Source of the DNA: Bog-473 sp035534235
GTDB taxonomy: Bacteria; Actinomycetota; Acidimicrobiia; Acidimicrobiales; RAAP-2
Reading direction: 5' to 3'
Length of the DNA stretch: 64,000 bases
NCBI GenBank assembly: GCA_035534235.1
Contig: DATLSH010000014.1
Location: 13,261-77,260 of the forward strand
Part shown: positions 7,784-16,163 of the stretch, piece after piece
Layout: each line of letters opens with the position of its first letter
Numbering within the stretch: position 1 is the first letter of the stretch
Notes under the pieces: generated by a model
Seen by the model: only the letters and a program-made list of their open reading frames with translations
The model's database searches: none
Told to the model about the DNA's origin: nothing
Translations under genes and position numbers: made by a program

Positions 7784-8440
7784 ATGACGATCCGGGTCTT
7801 TCTCCTCGATGACCATGAGCTGGTCCGGACCGGCTTGCGTGCCCTGCTGGAGGCCGAGGACGACATGGAGGTCGTGGGCGAGGCGGGCACCGCCGAGCAG
7901 GGATTGGCGGACATAGGGGCCTCGCAGCCCGACGTGGCCATCCTCGACGTGCGGCTGCCCGACGGCAACGGCATCGAAGTGTGCCGTGAAGTGCAATCCC
8001 TCTACCCGAGAATCCGGTGCCTCATGCTCACGTCGTACTCTGACGACGATGCTCTCTTTGCCAGCATCATGGCGGGTGCCTACGGGTACGTCTTGAAGGA
8101 AGTCGGCAGCCGGGACCTCCTGGGCGACATCCGTCGGGTGAACCGGGGGGTCTCCCTCCTCGACCGCAACCTGACCGAAGACCTCTTCGACAGGCTGCGC
8201 AAGGATCACGAGGCGGAATCGCGCCTCACCATTCTCACTCCTCAGGAGCGCAAGGTCCTCGAACTGATCGCGCGCGGTCGGTCGAACCGCCAGATCGCGG
8301 AGGAACTCTTCCTGGCGGAGACGACCGTCAAGAACTACGTCTCGAGCCTGCTGGCCAAGCTCGGGATGCGCCGGCGGACCGAGGCGGCTGTGTACGCCGC
8401 CGTCCTGGCCGAAAGGAAGTTGTCCGGCCCCCCCGCCTGA
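7784..8440 (+). CDS. Response regulator, NarL/DevR type
   Basis: This is a 218-residue DNA-binding response regulator. The receiver domain (1-120) has the acidic pocket D9/D10, the phospho-acceptor D55 in AILDVRLPDG, a switch Thr in LTSYS and the Lys in VLKEVG. The C-terminal LuxR-type helix-turn-helix covers LTPQERKVLELIARGRSN to TTVKNYVSSLLAKLGM. Overall it resembles DevR/DosR, the hypoxia/NO regulator of mycobacteria, and its partner is the adjacent GAF kinase. ATG 7784 is chosen because the receiver fold starts right there (MTIRVFLLDD); the longer frame upstream adds low-complexity residues only. Regulation of the 8489-8833 gene is suggested by a shared operator-like motif. Confidence 0.92.
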   Translation: MTIRVFLLDDHELVRTGLRALLEAEDDMEVVGEAGTAEQGLADIGASQPDVAILDVRLPDGNGIEVCREVQSLYPRIRCLMLTSYSDDDALFASIMAGAYGYVLKEVGSRDLLGDIRRVNRGVSLLDRNLTEDLFDRLRKDHEAESRLTILTPQERKVLELIARGRSNRQIAEELFLAETTVKNYVSSLLAKLGMRRRTEAAVYAAVLAERKLSGPPA

Positions 8441-8488
8441 GGGCACGGCGGACCCGGTGGGCCGGCGGGGACTCCCCGGGTGGTCCGG

Positions 8489-8833
8489 TCAGGCGGTCAC
8501 CCGGCGTGCGTCGGCGAGGGTGCGGAAGTCGACCCCGCATTTCTGGAGCAGTTCCTCAAGCCGAAGGCGCTCGGCGATCGGATTGACGAAGAGCTCGGGA
8601 TCGCCCTGAATTCCCACGGCGGAGCACAGCCGCAGGAGCATGCGGTCGTGATCGAGTTCAAGCGCCAGTTCTTCGGCCATGACCCGCCCATCACCGGACC
8701 CTTTTTCCTGCAGGCGCTGGCGGCACTGGAGCAGGATGACCACCATCTCGTCCTGTGACTCGGGGAGCACCAAGGGGTCGGCGTCCGCGCACAGAACGCT
8801 GAGCAACTCGCTGTACATCGACATTACTGCCAT
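8489..8833 (-). CDS. Hypothetical protein, 114 residues
   Basis: I do not recognise this family. The product is acidic, rich in Leu and Glu, has no signal peptide or TM segment, and looks mainly helical (LLQCRQRLQEKG and ERLRLEELLQKCGV). Codon use matches neighbouring genes, and antisense frames look worse, so I consider it real. It starts with ATG 8833; ATG codons at residues 4 and 6 are alternatives. It converges on the DevR-like regulator gene, and an operator-like motif shared with that regulator lies 32-51 bp upstream of its start, so it may be a target of that two-component system. Confidence 0.65.
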   Translation of the reverse strand: MAVMSMYSELLSVLCADADPLVLPESQDEMVVILLQCRQRLQEKGSGDGRVMAEELALELDHDRMLLRLCSAVGIQGDPELFVNPIAERLRLEELLQKCGVDFRTLADARRVTA

Positions 8834-8864
8834 CGTCGCCCGGATGGGGTGTGGGCCACTAGAT

Positions 8865-8884
8865 CCAATATTCCCCTATTGGGG
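8865..8884. promoter_or_regulatory. Operator-like site upstream of the 8489-8833 gene
   Basis: CCAATATTCCCCTATTGGGG contains the near-palindrome CCCCTATTGGGG (8873-8884). It repeats both blocks seen at 7770-7781 (CCAATATT, ATTGGGGA). Its position fits a promoter-proximal site for the minus-strand gene starting at 8833. The TTGGGGAC edge resembles half of the mycobacterial DosR box, but the other half is not conserved. Confidence 0.45.
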
Positions 8885-8943
8885 ACAATTTGATGCTCAA
8901 CGGACCACGCCGGCCGGATTCTGAGCCGTGCGTTGCCGGAGTT

Positions 8944-9657
8944 TCAGCCGCCGAGCCCTCGCTTCTGCCTGTTCCCCGCCCGGGTGGCGCGATCAGCTCG
9001 GGACAGGACGTCCTCGGCTGATTCGGAGTCCCGGGCCACGGCAATACCGACGACCGCCTGAAATTGAACCTCGTGCCCACCGACGACAACCGGATCATCG
9101 AGGGTCGCTCGGAGCCGCTGGGTCAACATGTCGACGGCTGGTTCGTCGCTGACCGACATCACAGCCACCAATTCGCTTCCGGCGACCCGCCCGATGGTGT
9201 CCTCGGTGCGCAGGATCGCCGTCAGGCGGCGGGTCATCTCGCAGAGCACTTCGTTCCCGCTGGCGTAGCCGAGCTCAAAGTTGATCTCTCCGAGATTTGC
9301 CAGATCGATGTGGCAGACGAACACCTGGCCGCCGTGCCGTTGGCGCCGGGTGAGCGCCTGGGCCAAGCGGTCGAGCAGAAGGAGCTTATTCGCCAATCCG
9401 GTGTGGGGATCGGCCATGGAGAGCTGCCAGAGGTGGTCGTACTTCCCCGACCGTGGGGACTTGGCACCCGGTGGCGGCTCGCTGCCACCCACCGTGGTGA
9501 ACTGATCGAACATCGACTCAACACTCCCAACTGCTTGGGCCGGCGTCGGTTCGGGAGTTGCGTCGTGGTTGGGTTCCATGAGACGAAGTGGCTCACGCGC
9601 TGGGGCGCCCGTGCGTGATTGTACCCGCTCTCGTCCAAACATCTTTCTCGTGATCAT
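8944..9657 (-). CDS. Degenerate GGDEF-domain protein (candidate c-di-GMP receptor)
   Basis: This is a 237-residue soluble protein. About 70 N-terminal residues are disordered; a GGDEF fold follows from DHLWQLSMADPHTGLANK (the usual DxLTGLxNR entry). The signature is AGSEL (residues 159-163) instead of GGDEF, so the metal-binding and catalytic acidic pair is not preserved. The inhibitory I-site RTED (150-153) stands exactly five residues upstream, as in active enzymes. Loss of catalysis with a kept I-site is the pattern of c-di-GMP receptors such as PelD and PopA-type proteins. ATG 9657 is chosen because GAGGGGGGA lies 7 nt upstream; a TTG at 9705 would extend it. It lies 3 kb from a c-di-GMP riboswitch gene. 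Confidence 0.82.
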   Translation of the reverse strand: MITRKMFGRERVQSRTGAPAREPLRLMEPNHDATPEPTPAQAVGSVESMFDQFTTVGGSEPPPGAKSPRSGKYDHLWQLSMADPHTGLANKLLLLDRLAQALTRRQRHGGQVFVCHIDLANLGEINFELGYASGNEVLCEMTRRLTAILRTEDTIGRVAGSELVAVMSVSDEPAVDMLTQRLRATLDDPVVVGGHEVQFQAVVGIAVARDSESAEDVLSRADRATRAGNRQKRGLGG

Positions 9658-9889
9658 GACGCCGTCCCCCCTCAGGAATGCAATGCCTCTCTCACCCTTA
9701 TCCAAGATCGGGCAAGCTGGCTAGTGCCATTAGTCACATCCGTCCGTCCGCTCCCGAATGCGCAGCCCACGGGCCCCGTCGGGATCGGGCTCAAGTCTAC
9801 CCGCGCCCCTGCCGATCGCCCACGCGAGACCGCTGCGGTCGGACGCCCGAAGTGGGCGCGCCGCGCCGGATCGCGCCAGACTTCCGGTC

Positions 9890-11068
9890 ATGACCAGGTC
9901 GACGGCCGGCCCGAACCCGATCACCGACCGCCAGCGCCTTGAGGACCTGTGTGCCGAGGTGGCTGCCGAGGAATTCTACGGTATCGACACCGAGTTCCAC
10001 ACCGAGCGCACGTACTATCCGCAACTGGCCCTGATTCAGCTGGCGTGGCGTGACCAGGTGGCCCTGGTGGACCCACTGGCCGTGGACCCCGGACCCCTGG
10101 CCCACCTCTTCTCCGGTCCCGGTGTCGCGGTGGCCCACGCGGCCGAACAGGATCTTCAGGTGCTCACCGCGGCCTGCGGCGCCACGCCGGCCACTGTCTT
10201 CGACACCCAGATCGTGGCCGGCTTCCTGGGCCTGTCTTCCCCGTCCCTGGCTCGTCTGGCCGATCAGATCCTCGGGGTCTCGCTGCCCAAGGCCGACCGG
10301 CTCTCCGACTGGATCCACCGACCCATCTCTGATCGGCAGCTCACCTACGCCGCCAATGACGTCGCCTACCTCCTTGAGTTGCGTGCCGTCCTGAGCGAGA
10401 AGCTCGCAGCCCTGGGACGCCTGGAATGGGCCCTCGAAGAGTGCGCTCAGGTGCTCGGAGACCAGCCTCGGACGCGGGTGCCCGAGGAGAGTTGGTGGAA
10501 GATGGGCGATGTCAGGAGCATGTCGGGCCGCGCCCGCGCCGTCGCCCAGGAGGTGGCCGCGTGGCGGGAGCGCAAGGCGGCGGCAACCGACCGTCCCCGG
10601 AGGACCGTCCTCTCGGACCTCGGCCTCCTCGCCGTCGCCCAGCGGCCGCCCCGTGACGAGGGGGAGCTCCGGAACCTGCGCGGCGTGGACGGGCGACATT
10701 TGGCCCAAAGGGGTGCGGCGGCCATCCTGGAAGCCGTTCACCGTGGGCTCAACCTGCCTCCGGGGGAGCTGAGGTTGCCACCCGAGGGGAAGGACGCCCT
10801 GGTTCCGCCGGCCGCCCTGGCCGTCTGCACGGGCCTGGTGCGCCACATCGCCGACAACCTCTCCTTCGATCAGGGCCTCCTGGCCACGCGCGCCGACATC
10901 GCACAGCGGCTGAGCGGGGGGCCCAGCCGGCTCGATACGGGGTGGCGCCGCGCCATCGCCGGCGATCCGCTGGACCGCCTGATCGCCGGAGAGGTGGCCG
11001 TGACCTTCGGCCCGGAGGGCACGCTGGTGCTGGAGGAGCGGTCGTTCCGGGCCAGCCCGTTCAGTTGA
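9890..11068 (+). CDS. rnd: Ribonuclease D
   Basis: This is a 392-residue 3'-to-5' exoribonuclease for tRNA/rRNA trimming. The DEDDy exonuclease domain opens with GIDTEFHTERTYYPQLALIQLA (first Asp and Glu). A second Asp lies in FDTQIVAGFLG, and the YAANDVAYLLEL block gives the Tyr and final Asp. An HRDC domain follows around residues 230-310 (LSDLGLLAVAQRPPRDEGELRNL). ATG 9890 starts the protein shortly before the fold; the frame is open upstream to 9758 but without coding character. It is convergent with the acyl-CoA synthetase gene, with stops overlapping by 8 nt. Confidence 0.92.
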   Translation: MTRSTAGPNPITDRQRLEDLCAEVAAEEFYGIDTEFHTERTYYPQLALIQLAWRDQVALVDPLAVDPGPLAHLFSGPGVAVAHAAEQDLQVLTAACGATPATVFDTQIVAGFLGLSSPSLARLADQILGVSLPKADRLSDWIHRPISDRQLTYAANDVAYLLELRAVLSEKLAALGRLEWALEECAQVLGDQPRTRVPEESWWKMGDVRSMSGRARAVAQEVAAWRERKAAATDRPRRTVLSDLGLLAVAQRPPRDEGELRNLRGVDGRHLAQRGAAAILEAVHRGLNLPPGELRLPPEGKDALVPPAALAVCTGLVRHIADNLSFDQGLLATRADIAQRLSGGPSRLDTGWRRAIAGDPLDRLIAGEVAVTFGPEGTLVLEERSFRASPFS

Positions 11069-12608
11069 TGGCCTTCTCACGCCCGGCCCAGTAGGGCTGG
11101 CGCAACTTGTATTTCTGCAATTTCCCGGTGGCGGTGCGGTCGAGCCCGTCGCGTAGCTCCACCGTGGTCGGAGCCTTGAAATGGGCCAGACGGGCCCGGC
11201 AGTGGGCGATCAGTTCAGCCTCGGTGGCGGTCGCATCCCCGCGCAGCACCACCAGTGCCTTGATCGTCTCTCCCCACTTCTCATCGGGCACGCCGATCAC
11301 GGCCACCTCGGCCACCTCGGGATGCTGGTACAGGCAGTCCTCCACCTCAATGGAAGAGACGTTCTCGCCGCCGGTGATGATCACGTCCTTCTTGCGGTCG
11401 GCGATGACGAGGTGGGCGCCGTCGAGGTAGCCGCCATCGCCGGTGTGGAACCAGCCCCCGGTCAGGGCAGCCCCTGTCTCCGCTGGTTGATCCCAGTAGC
11501 CGGCAAAGACGTGGTTGGAGCGAGCCAGGACCTCGCCCTCGTCGTCGATGGCGATCTCCACGCCGATAGCCGGTACGCCCGCCCGGCTCAGGCGCAGCGA
11601 CCTGTCGCCGGCGCCGTCACCGTCCCACTCGGGGATCGAGCGGTTGATGGTGAGCAGGGGCGCCGTCTCGGTGAGCCCATAGATCTGAATGAACTCCCAC
11701 CCCAGCTCGGTCTCCACCCGCTCAATGGTCTTCGACGGCGGCGGTGCACCGGCCACGACCATGCGCACGGTGCCGCGGCCGGGGACGTCTTGACCCCGGG
11801 CCCGGCGGGTCGCCGCCGCATCGAGGATGGCGGTGACCACGGCGGGGGCGCCGCAGAGCAGGGTCACCCCGTGGCGTGCCACCCGGGAGAGTATCTCCTC
11901 ACCGTCGACCTTGCGCAGGACGATGTGCTTCCCCGCCATGCCGGTGACGGCGTAGGGCATGCCCCACCCGTTGCAGTGGAACATGGGCAGCGTGTGCAGC
12001 AGCACGTCGCGATCGCTGACCCCGGTGTGCCAGCCGAATATGGCGGCGTTGATCCAGCAGTTGCGATGGGTCAGCTGCACGCCCTTGGGACGGGCGGTGG
12101 TGCCCGAGGTGTAGTTGATCGAGCAGGTGGCGTCCTCATCCACCGGCCAGGGGCGCGGCTGCGCACCCTCGGGAGCCGGCGCGAACAGGGGGGCGTCATC
12201 GGTTCCGTCCAGGGCGAACCGGTGTGCCACTCCTATGGCGGCCACCTCGTCGGTGAGATCCGGGTCGTACAAGAGGACGGACGCACCCGAGTGCCCGACC
12301 ACGTAGCTGATCTCCTCGGCAGTGAGCCGAAAATTGATGGGTACCAGGACGCGGCCAAAGGCGCTGACCCCGAAGTAGGAGACCAGGAAGCGGCCCGAGT
12401 TCGGGCTGACGATGGCCACCCGCTCACCGTGGCCGACACCCAGGTCGTCGAGTGCCCGGGCCATCCCCCGGGCCCGGGCCTCCAGGCCGGCGTAGGTCAG
12501 GTCACCGAAGGATCCGGGCACGCCCGGCTCGTCGACCACCGCCGTCCGCTCACCGTGGACGAGCGCGGCCCGACGCAGGAAGTCCGCCACCGTCAGCTCG
12601 ACCCGCAT
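11061..12608 (-). CDS. Acyl-CoA synthetase (AMP-dependent ligase)
   Basis: This is a 515-residue ANL-superfamily ligase that activates a carboxylate with ATP and joins it to CoA. The P-loop is YTSGTTARPKGV, the A5 motif YGLTETAPL, A7 is GWFHTGDGGYLD, A8 is IADRKKDVIITGGENVS, and the catalytic Lys is in TGKLQK near the C-terminus. Its closest named groups are medium/long-chain fatty acyl-CoA ligases (AlkK/FadD-like); chain length is not predictable here. The length is typical. It lies 71 bp downstream of the aldo/keto reductase gene on the same strand, so co-transcription is possible. Confidence 0.9.
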   Translation of the reverse strand: MRVELTVADFLRRAALVHGERTAVVDEPGVPGSFGDLTYAGLEARARGMARALDDLGVGHGERVAIVSPNSGRFLVSYFGVSAFGRVLVPINFRLTAEEISYVVGHSGASVLLYDPDLTDEVAAIGVAHRFALDGTDDAPLFAPAPEGAQPRPWPVDEDATCSINYTSGTTARPKGVQLTHRNCWINAAIFGWHTGVSDRDVLLHTLPMFHCNGWGMPYAVTGMAGKHIVLRKVDGEEILSRVARHGVTLLCGAPAVVTAILDAAATRRARGQDVPGRGTVRMVVAGAPPPSKTIERVETELGWEFIQIYGLTETAPLLTINRSIPEWDGDGAGDRSLRLSRAGVPAIGVEIAIDDEGEVLARSNHVFAGYWDQPAETGAALTGGWFHTGDGGYLDGAHLVIADRKKDVIITGGENVSSIEVEDCLYQHPEVAEVAVIGVPDEKWGETIKALVVLRGDATATEAELIAHCRARLAHFKAPTTVELRDGLDRTATGKLQKYKLRQPYWAGREKAIN

Positions 12609-12679
12609 GAGACCCCCATGTAGTTGGTGAACGATGATGTCCCTGGTCGCCGACCCTAGCGGGCCCCCGGCCGCCTCCC

Positions 12680-13660
12680 CTAAAAGTGGCCGAGAACCGG
12701 GTGCGCCACGTAGGGCTTCTCAAGGTGCGCCACCTCGTCGTCGGTGAGGGAGAGCGCCTCGGCGGCCAGGGCGTCGGTGAGATGCGCCAACTTGGTCGAA
12801 CCGACGATCGGCGCCGCCACCCCCTTCTTGGACAGAAGCCAGGCCAAGGCCACCTGAGCCATGGGGACGCCGCGCCCGCCGGCCACTTCCTGAACGGCCT
12901 CCACGACATCGAAGTCGGTGGGCTGCTCGTACAGGTAGTCGGTGAAGGGGTCCGTGGTCGAGCGCGTGGTGTGCCGACCCCCGTCCCGGGTGCGGGTGCC
13001 GGCCAGGACTCCCCGGGCCAGCGGGCTCCAGGGGATGCAGCCGACACCCTGGTCGAGGCAGAGCGGGATCATCTCGCGCTCCTCCTCCCGGTAGATCAGG
13101 TTGTAGTGGTTCTGCATGGAGACGAACCTGGTCCAGCCGTTCCGCTCCGCCGTGTACTGCGCCTTGGCGAACTGCCAGGAGAACATGCTGCTGGCACCGA
13201 TGTAGCGGGCCTTGCCGGCCCGGACCACGTCGTGCAGTGCACCCATCGTCTCCTCAATCGGCGTGCGGGGATCCCAACGGTGGATCTGGTAGAGGTCGAC
13301 GTAGTCCATTCCGAGCCGGGTCAGCGAGGCGTCGATGCCCGAGAGGATGTGCTTGCGCGACAGGCCGCCGCCGTTCTCTCCCGGGGTCATGGGCATGAAT
13401 ACCTTGGTGGCGATCACCGCCTCGTCGCGGGTCAGGTACTTGGAGACCAGCCTCCCGGTCGCCTTCTCGCTGGCCCCGCCCGAATAGGTGTCCGCGGTGT
13501 CGAAGAAGGTGACGCCACCCTCCACGGCCGCCCTGACGATCGGCTCGGCTGCCTCCTCATCGATCACCCACGGTCGCTCGCTGCCGTTCCCGAAGCCCAT
13601 CATGCCCAGGCAGACTCTCGACACCCGCAGCCCGGACTCTCCCAGATTCTCGTAGTGCAT
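12680..13660 (-). CDS. Aldo/keto reductase
   Basis: This is a 326-residue NADPH-dependent oxidoreductase with a TIM barrel. The catalytic tetrad is visible: Asp in FFDTADTY, Tyr in ADTYSGG, Lys in VIATKV and His in YQIHRWD. The NADP-binding C-terminal part holds IVGSTKLAHLTDAL. It belongs to the YajO/PhdH-like group of AKRs acting on aldehydes or ketones; the substrate is unknown. The start is ATG 13660. Confidence 0.9.
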   Translation of the reverse strand: MHYENLGESGLRVSRVCLGMMGFGNGSERPWVIDEEAAEPIVRAAVEGGVTFFDTADTYSGGASEKATGRLVSKYLTRDEAVIATKVFMPMTPGENGGGLSRKHILSGIDASLTRLGMDYVDLYQIHRWDPRTPIEETMGALHDVVRAGKARYIGASSMFSWQFAKAQYTAERNGWTRFVSMQNHYNLIYREEEREMIPLCLDQGVGCIPWSPLARGVLAGTRTRDGGRHTTRSTTDPFTDYLYEQPTDFDVVEAVQEVAGGRGVPMAQVALAWLLSKKGVAAPIVGSTKLAHLTDALAAEALSLTDDEVAHLEKPYVAHPVLGHF

Positions 13661-13763
13661 GCCTGACCTCGCTCGTGCCCGCTCCCGACGGGGTGGAACT
13701 CCCAGGCTTACCAGACGCGGGGCGGCGTGGCCGCGGGCCCAGCGCTCGCGATCGGCTCACCTT

Positions 13764-14435
13764 TCAGGCCACGCGCCCCAGCAGCGTGGTGAGCGGTGCC
13801 ACCGGGGGCAGCTTCTTGCCGACGGAGGCGACCGTTTGCTTCAGGAGGGCATCTAACGGAGTGGCCGTACCTCCGCCGCCCGATGGCGCCGTGGGCTGGG
13901 CCGGAGCTGTCGCATCCGCCGCGGGGCTCCCCGGTCCCGCAGCAACGACGGGATTGCCGGTGCCGGCAGTACCGGTTGTGCTGACCAAGGTCGCGGTCGT
14001 GGCCCCTCCGACGAGGGCGAGTGTGCTCCCGGAGGCGGTCCGGGAGAACCGGATCGCCGTCGCGCTGCCGGTGCGGCTCCCGTTGCCGGCCGCGGCTCCT
14101 ACCGGGCTCGTCGCAGCGGCACCGCTCGCCTTCGCGGTCGCCCCCGTCACCGGCGGTTGCGCCGAGATGAAACCGGGTGGCTTCGGCTGTCCCTGGTTAC
14201 CCACCAGACCCAGGGCGACGACGAGCAGGGCTGCCAGGCCGCTCGCCGCTCCCGCGGCCCGGTTGCGCCGCACCTGAGAAGGCGTGAGGGGCGCCGCCGG
14301 CGCACCGCCGTCGTCAAGGTCCGCGGACCCATCGGTTGACGGTGCCTGGCCGAACTCATGGGCGAGGAAGACCTCCTCAAGGCTCTTGGATTCTTCGCTT
14401 TCCGGCTGCCCAATCACGGGTCCCCCACTCTCCAT
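13764..14435 (-). CDS. Single-pass membrane protein with SLEEVF motif and Ala/Thr tail
   Basis: This is a 223-residue protein of no family I recognise. The N-terminal 30 residues end in KSLEEVFLAHEF, followed by an acidic/Pro stretch, a basic patch (SQVRRNRAAG), one TM helix (AASGLAALLVVALGLVG) and about 130 low-complexity Ala/Thr/Gly/Pro residues, likely outside. The C-terminal end LDALLKQTVASVGKKLPPVAPLTTLLGRV is amphipathic. A protein at 62711-63619 has the same layout with TLEDVFISRQF, so the pair may be a family. ATG 14435 is preferred over GTG 14477 because GGAAGG lies about 10 nt upstream. It is monocistronic as far as can be seen. Confidence 0.7.
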   Translation of the reverse strand: MESGGPVIGQPESEESKSLEEVFLAHEFGQAPSTDGSADLDDGGAPAAPLTPSQVRRNRAAGAASGLAALLVVALGLVGNQGQPKPPGFISAQPPVTGATAKASGAAATSPVGAAAGNGSRTGSATAIRFSRTASGSTLALVGGATTATLVSTTGTAGTGNPVVAAGPGSPAADATAPAQPTAPSGGGGTATPLDALLKQTVASVGKKLPPVAPLTTLLGRVA

Positions 14436-14605
14436 CGCACCCACCCTTCCGCCGGTACCTCGGGCCTCTCCTCCCACCTCCCGGTGGATGGGGACATGCC
14501 CTGGTCACATCGGGGGTGGCGCCCCTCTGTGAAGGAAACGGGGGGGTACCTCGGCGAACTACGGAACAAGACGTGAATTGCGCCAGCCGCAACCGCTTTG
14601 CAACT

Positions 14606-15769
14606 TTAGCCCGCACCACCCGCGGAGGGCCGCTCCTGAGCTCGCCGAAAATACCTGCTCAGCGTCTCTTCCTGCTGTTGATAGGAAGAGCCCATGTCCG
14701 AGCCGTAAAGCGTCATCGGCTCTTCGAGCATGCGCTCGAAGGTCAATTTGCACACGGCCTGCCCGTTCTCGACCATGAACGGCACGTCGTGGGCCCTGAC
14801 CTCCAGCGCGGCCCGGGAACCGCGGAACCTGCGACCGGCATCAAATCCGAAACCGGGGTCGAAGAACCCCGCGTAGTGGGTACGCAGCTCCCCGCTGGTG
14901 GGGTCGTAGGCCTTCATTTCGGCGGCCAGGTAGGGCGGGATGCTCACCGCCTCATGCGAAATGAGGAGGTAGAAGCGCTTGGGGGAGAGGACCAGGCGGT
15001 CACCCTCCTCGCGGATCACGGGATCCCAGAACGGCGCCGGGTCGACCTCGCCCCCGGCCGTGAGGTCGAGGAGGGGTGCGCTGTCCCGGGTGCTGTGGCC
15101 GACCCGGCCCAATTCGTCGCCGTGGAGATCGAGGCCGAGGAAGAGCCCGTCGGAGAGCACGAGCCCTTCTTCGGGGACCGCCTCACCCTCCCGGAAGAGG
15201 ATGGGCTCCCGGGCATGGGCCTGGCGCACCTCGTCGTCGCTCAGGTTGGGTCGCCCTATGGTGAGGCGGAGCTGGTTCAACGTCAGGTCTTCCTTGACCC
15301 GGATGGCGAACGACAAGGGCACGACCTCTAGGTAGAGGGGGCCCTGATAGCCGGCGGCCACCTCGTCGAACCGGTCACTGTGATCGGTGATGACGCGGGT
15401 GAAGACGTCTATGCGGCCAGTCGAGCTCTTCGGATTGGCCTTGCCATGCAACCCGGCCGGGAGGTCGAGCCGCTCCTTGAGCTCAATGAGGTAGGGGCAG
15501 CGGGCTTCGAGCATCGCACCGTCGCCCCGCAGGTCGATCTCGTCGAGGACGTAGTCCTTCAGCTTGCGCTCCACCGTGTCGGCACCGGGCAGGAAGCTGC
15601 ACCGGATGCGGAGTGCCCGCTCACCCAGGCGCAGATCGAGGCTGGCCGGCTGCACATTGGCCTCGGGGATGTTGAACCGCCCGGCATCCACATAGCCGGC
15701 TCTGATGGCTCGTTCCAGGAGATGACCGGGCAGTACGCCTTCGGCGTTGGGATGGAGGCTCAGCACCAT
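14606..15769 (-). CDS. dcd: 2'-Deoxycytidine 5'-triphosphate deaminase, double-length type
   Basis: This 387-residue protein deaminates dCTP to dUTP. The N-terminal half carries the core block GKANPKSSTGRIDVFTRVITD, equivalent to the SS-GR/D active-site motifs of Dcd/dUTPase. The C-terminal half has a second copy of the fold (ISHEAVSIPPYLAAEMKAYDPTSGELRTHYAGFFDPGFGF) with HYAGFFDPG in place of the hydrolase loop. This tandem form is best known from Alphaproteobacteria; typical actinobacterial Dcd is about 190 residues, so it may be acquired. The frame is open to 16165, but the upstream 132 codons lack family similarity and the protein begins well at ATG 15769. Confidence 0.85.
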   Translation of the reverse strand: MVLSLHPNAEGVLPGHLLERAIRAGYVDAGRFNIPEANVQPASLDLRLGERALRIRCSFLPGADTVERKLKDYVLDEIDLRGDGAMLEARCPYLIELKERLDLPAGLHGKANPKSSTGRIDVFTRVITDHSDRFDEVAAGYQGPLYLEVVPLSFAIRVKEDLTLNQLRLTIGRPNLSDDEVRQAHAREPILFREGEAVPEEGLVLSDGLFLGLDLHGDELGRVGHSTRDSAPLLDLTAGGEVDPAPFWDPVIREEGDRLVLSPKRFYLLISHEAVSIPPYLAAEMKAYDPTSGELRTHYAGFFDPGFGFDAGRRFRGSRAALEVRAHDVPFMVENGQAVCKLTFERMLEEPMTLYGSDMGSSYQQQEETLSRYFRRAQERPSAGGAG

Positions 15770-16105
15770 GGACGGCGGTCCTGGGGCCGGACGGTGGACG
15801 GGCGCACCCTCAGAGCAAAGCACGTACCGTGACCCCCCGAAAACCCGTTCCGGGCGGGACCGGGACTCCTGCCTGTGGATGACTTGGGGACGGAAAAGGG
15901 AGACACACGGGTTTCCCAGGCACGCAGGGGTTGTCCACAGGCAACTTGAGTGCGCCGTCGCCCTCGGACCGGCTCGCCACGGCGCCGGGTCACGGGCCCT
16001 GGTCGATGGGGCGCCCCGGCATGAATGCGGCGCGGGCGCGGGGACCTGAGCGCGGTGGCGCGCTGACGTGCACCGACCCGGGAGCGGTGTCGGTTCGACG
16101 TTAAG
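15770..16105. other. Intergenic region dcd / D-aminoacylase with DnaA-box-like pair
   Basis: This noncoding stretch separates divergent genes. It holds two DnaA-box-like 9-mers in inverted orientation: TGTGGATGA at 15874-15882 (reverse complement TCATCCACA, one mismatch to TTATCCACA) and TTGTCCACA at 15931-15939, the usual actinobacterial form. They lie 100-170 bp upstream of dcd, which feeds dNTP metabolism. No other structure was recognised. Confidence 0.4.
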
Positions 16106-16120
16106 CTGACGGGCCGTCAG
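16106..16120. promoter_or_regulatory. Perfect 15-nt palindrome, candidate TetR-type operator
   Basis: CTGACGGGCCGTCAG is an odd-length perfect palindrome, preceded by TTAAG and followed by TTTTT. It lies 44 bp upstream of the D-aminoacylase start, at the promoter, with a run of nine C residues (16133-16141) between it and the strong ribosome binding site CCGGAGGA. Its symmetry and position fit a repressor operator. A stem-loop terminator is possible, but no plus-strand gene precedes it. Confidence 0.5.
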
Positions 16121-16163
16121 TTTTTCCGTACGCCCCCCCCCGAACCCACCATCCGGAGGATTC

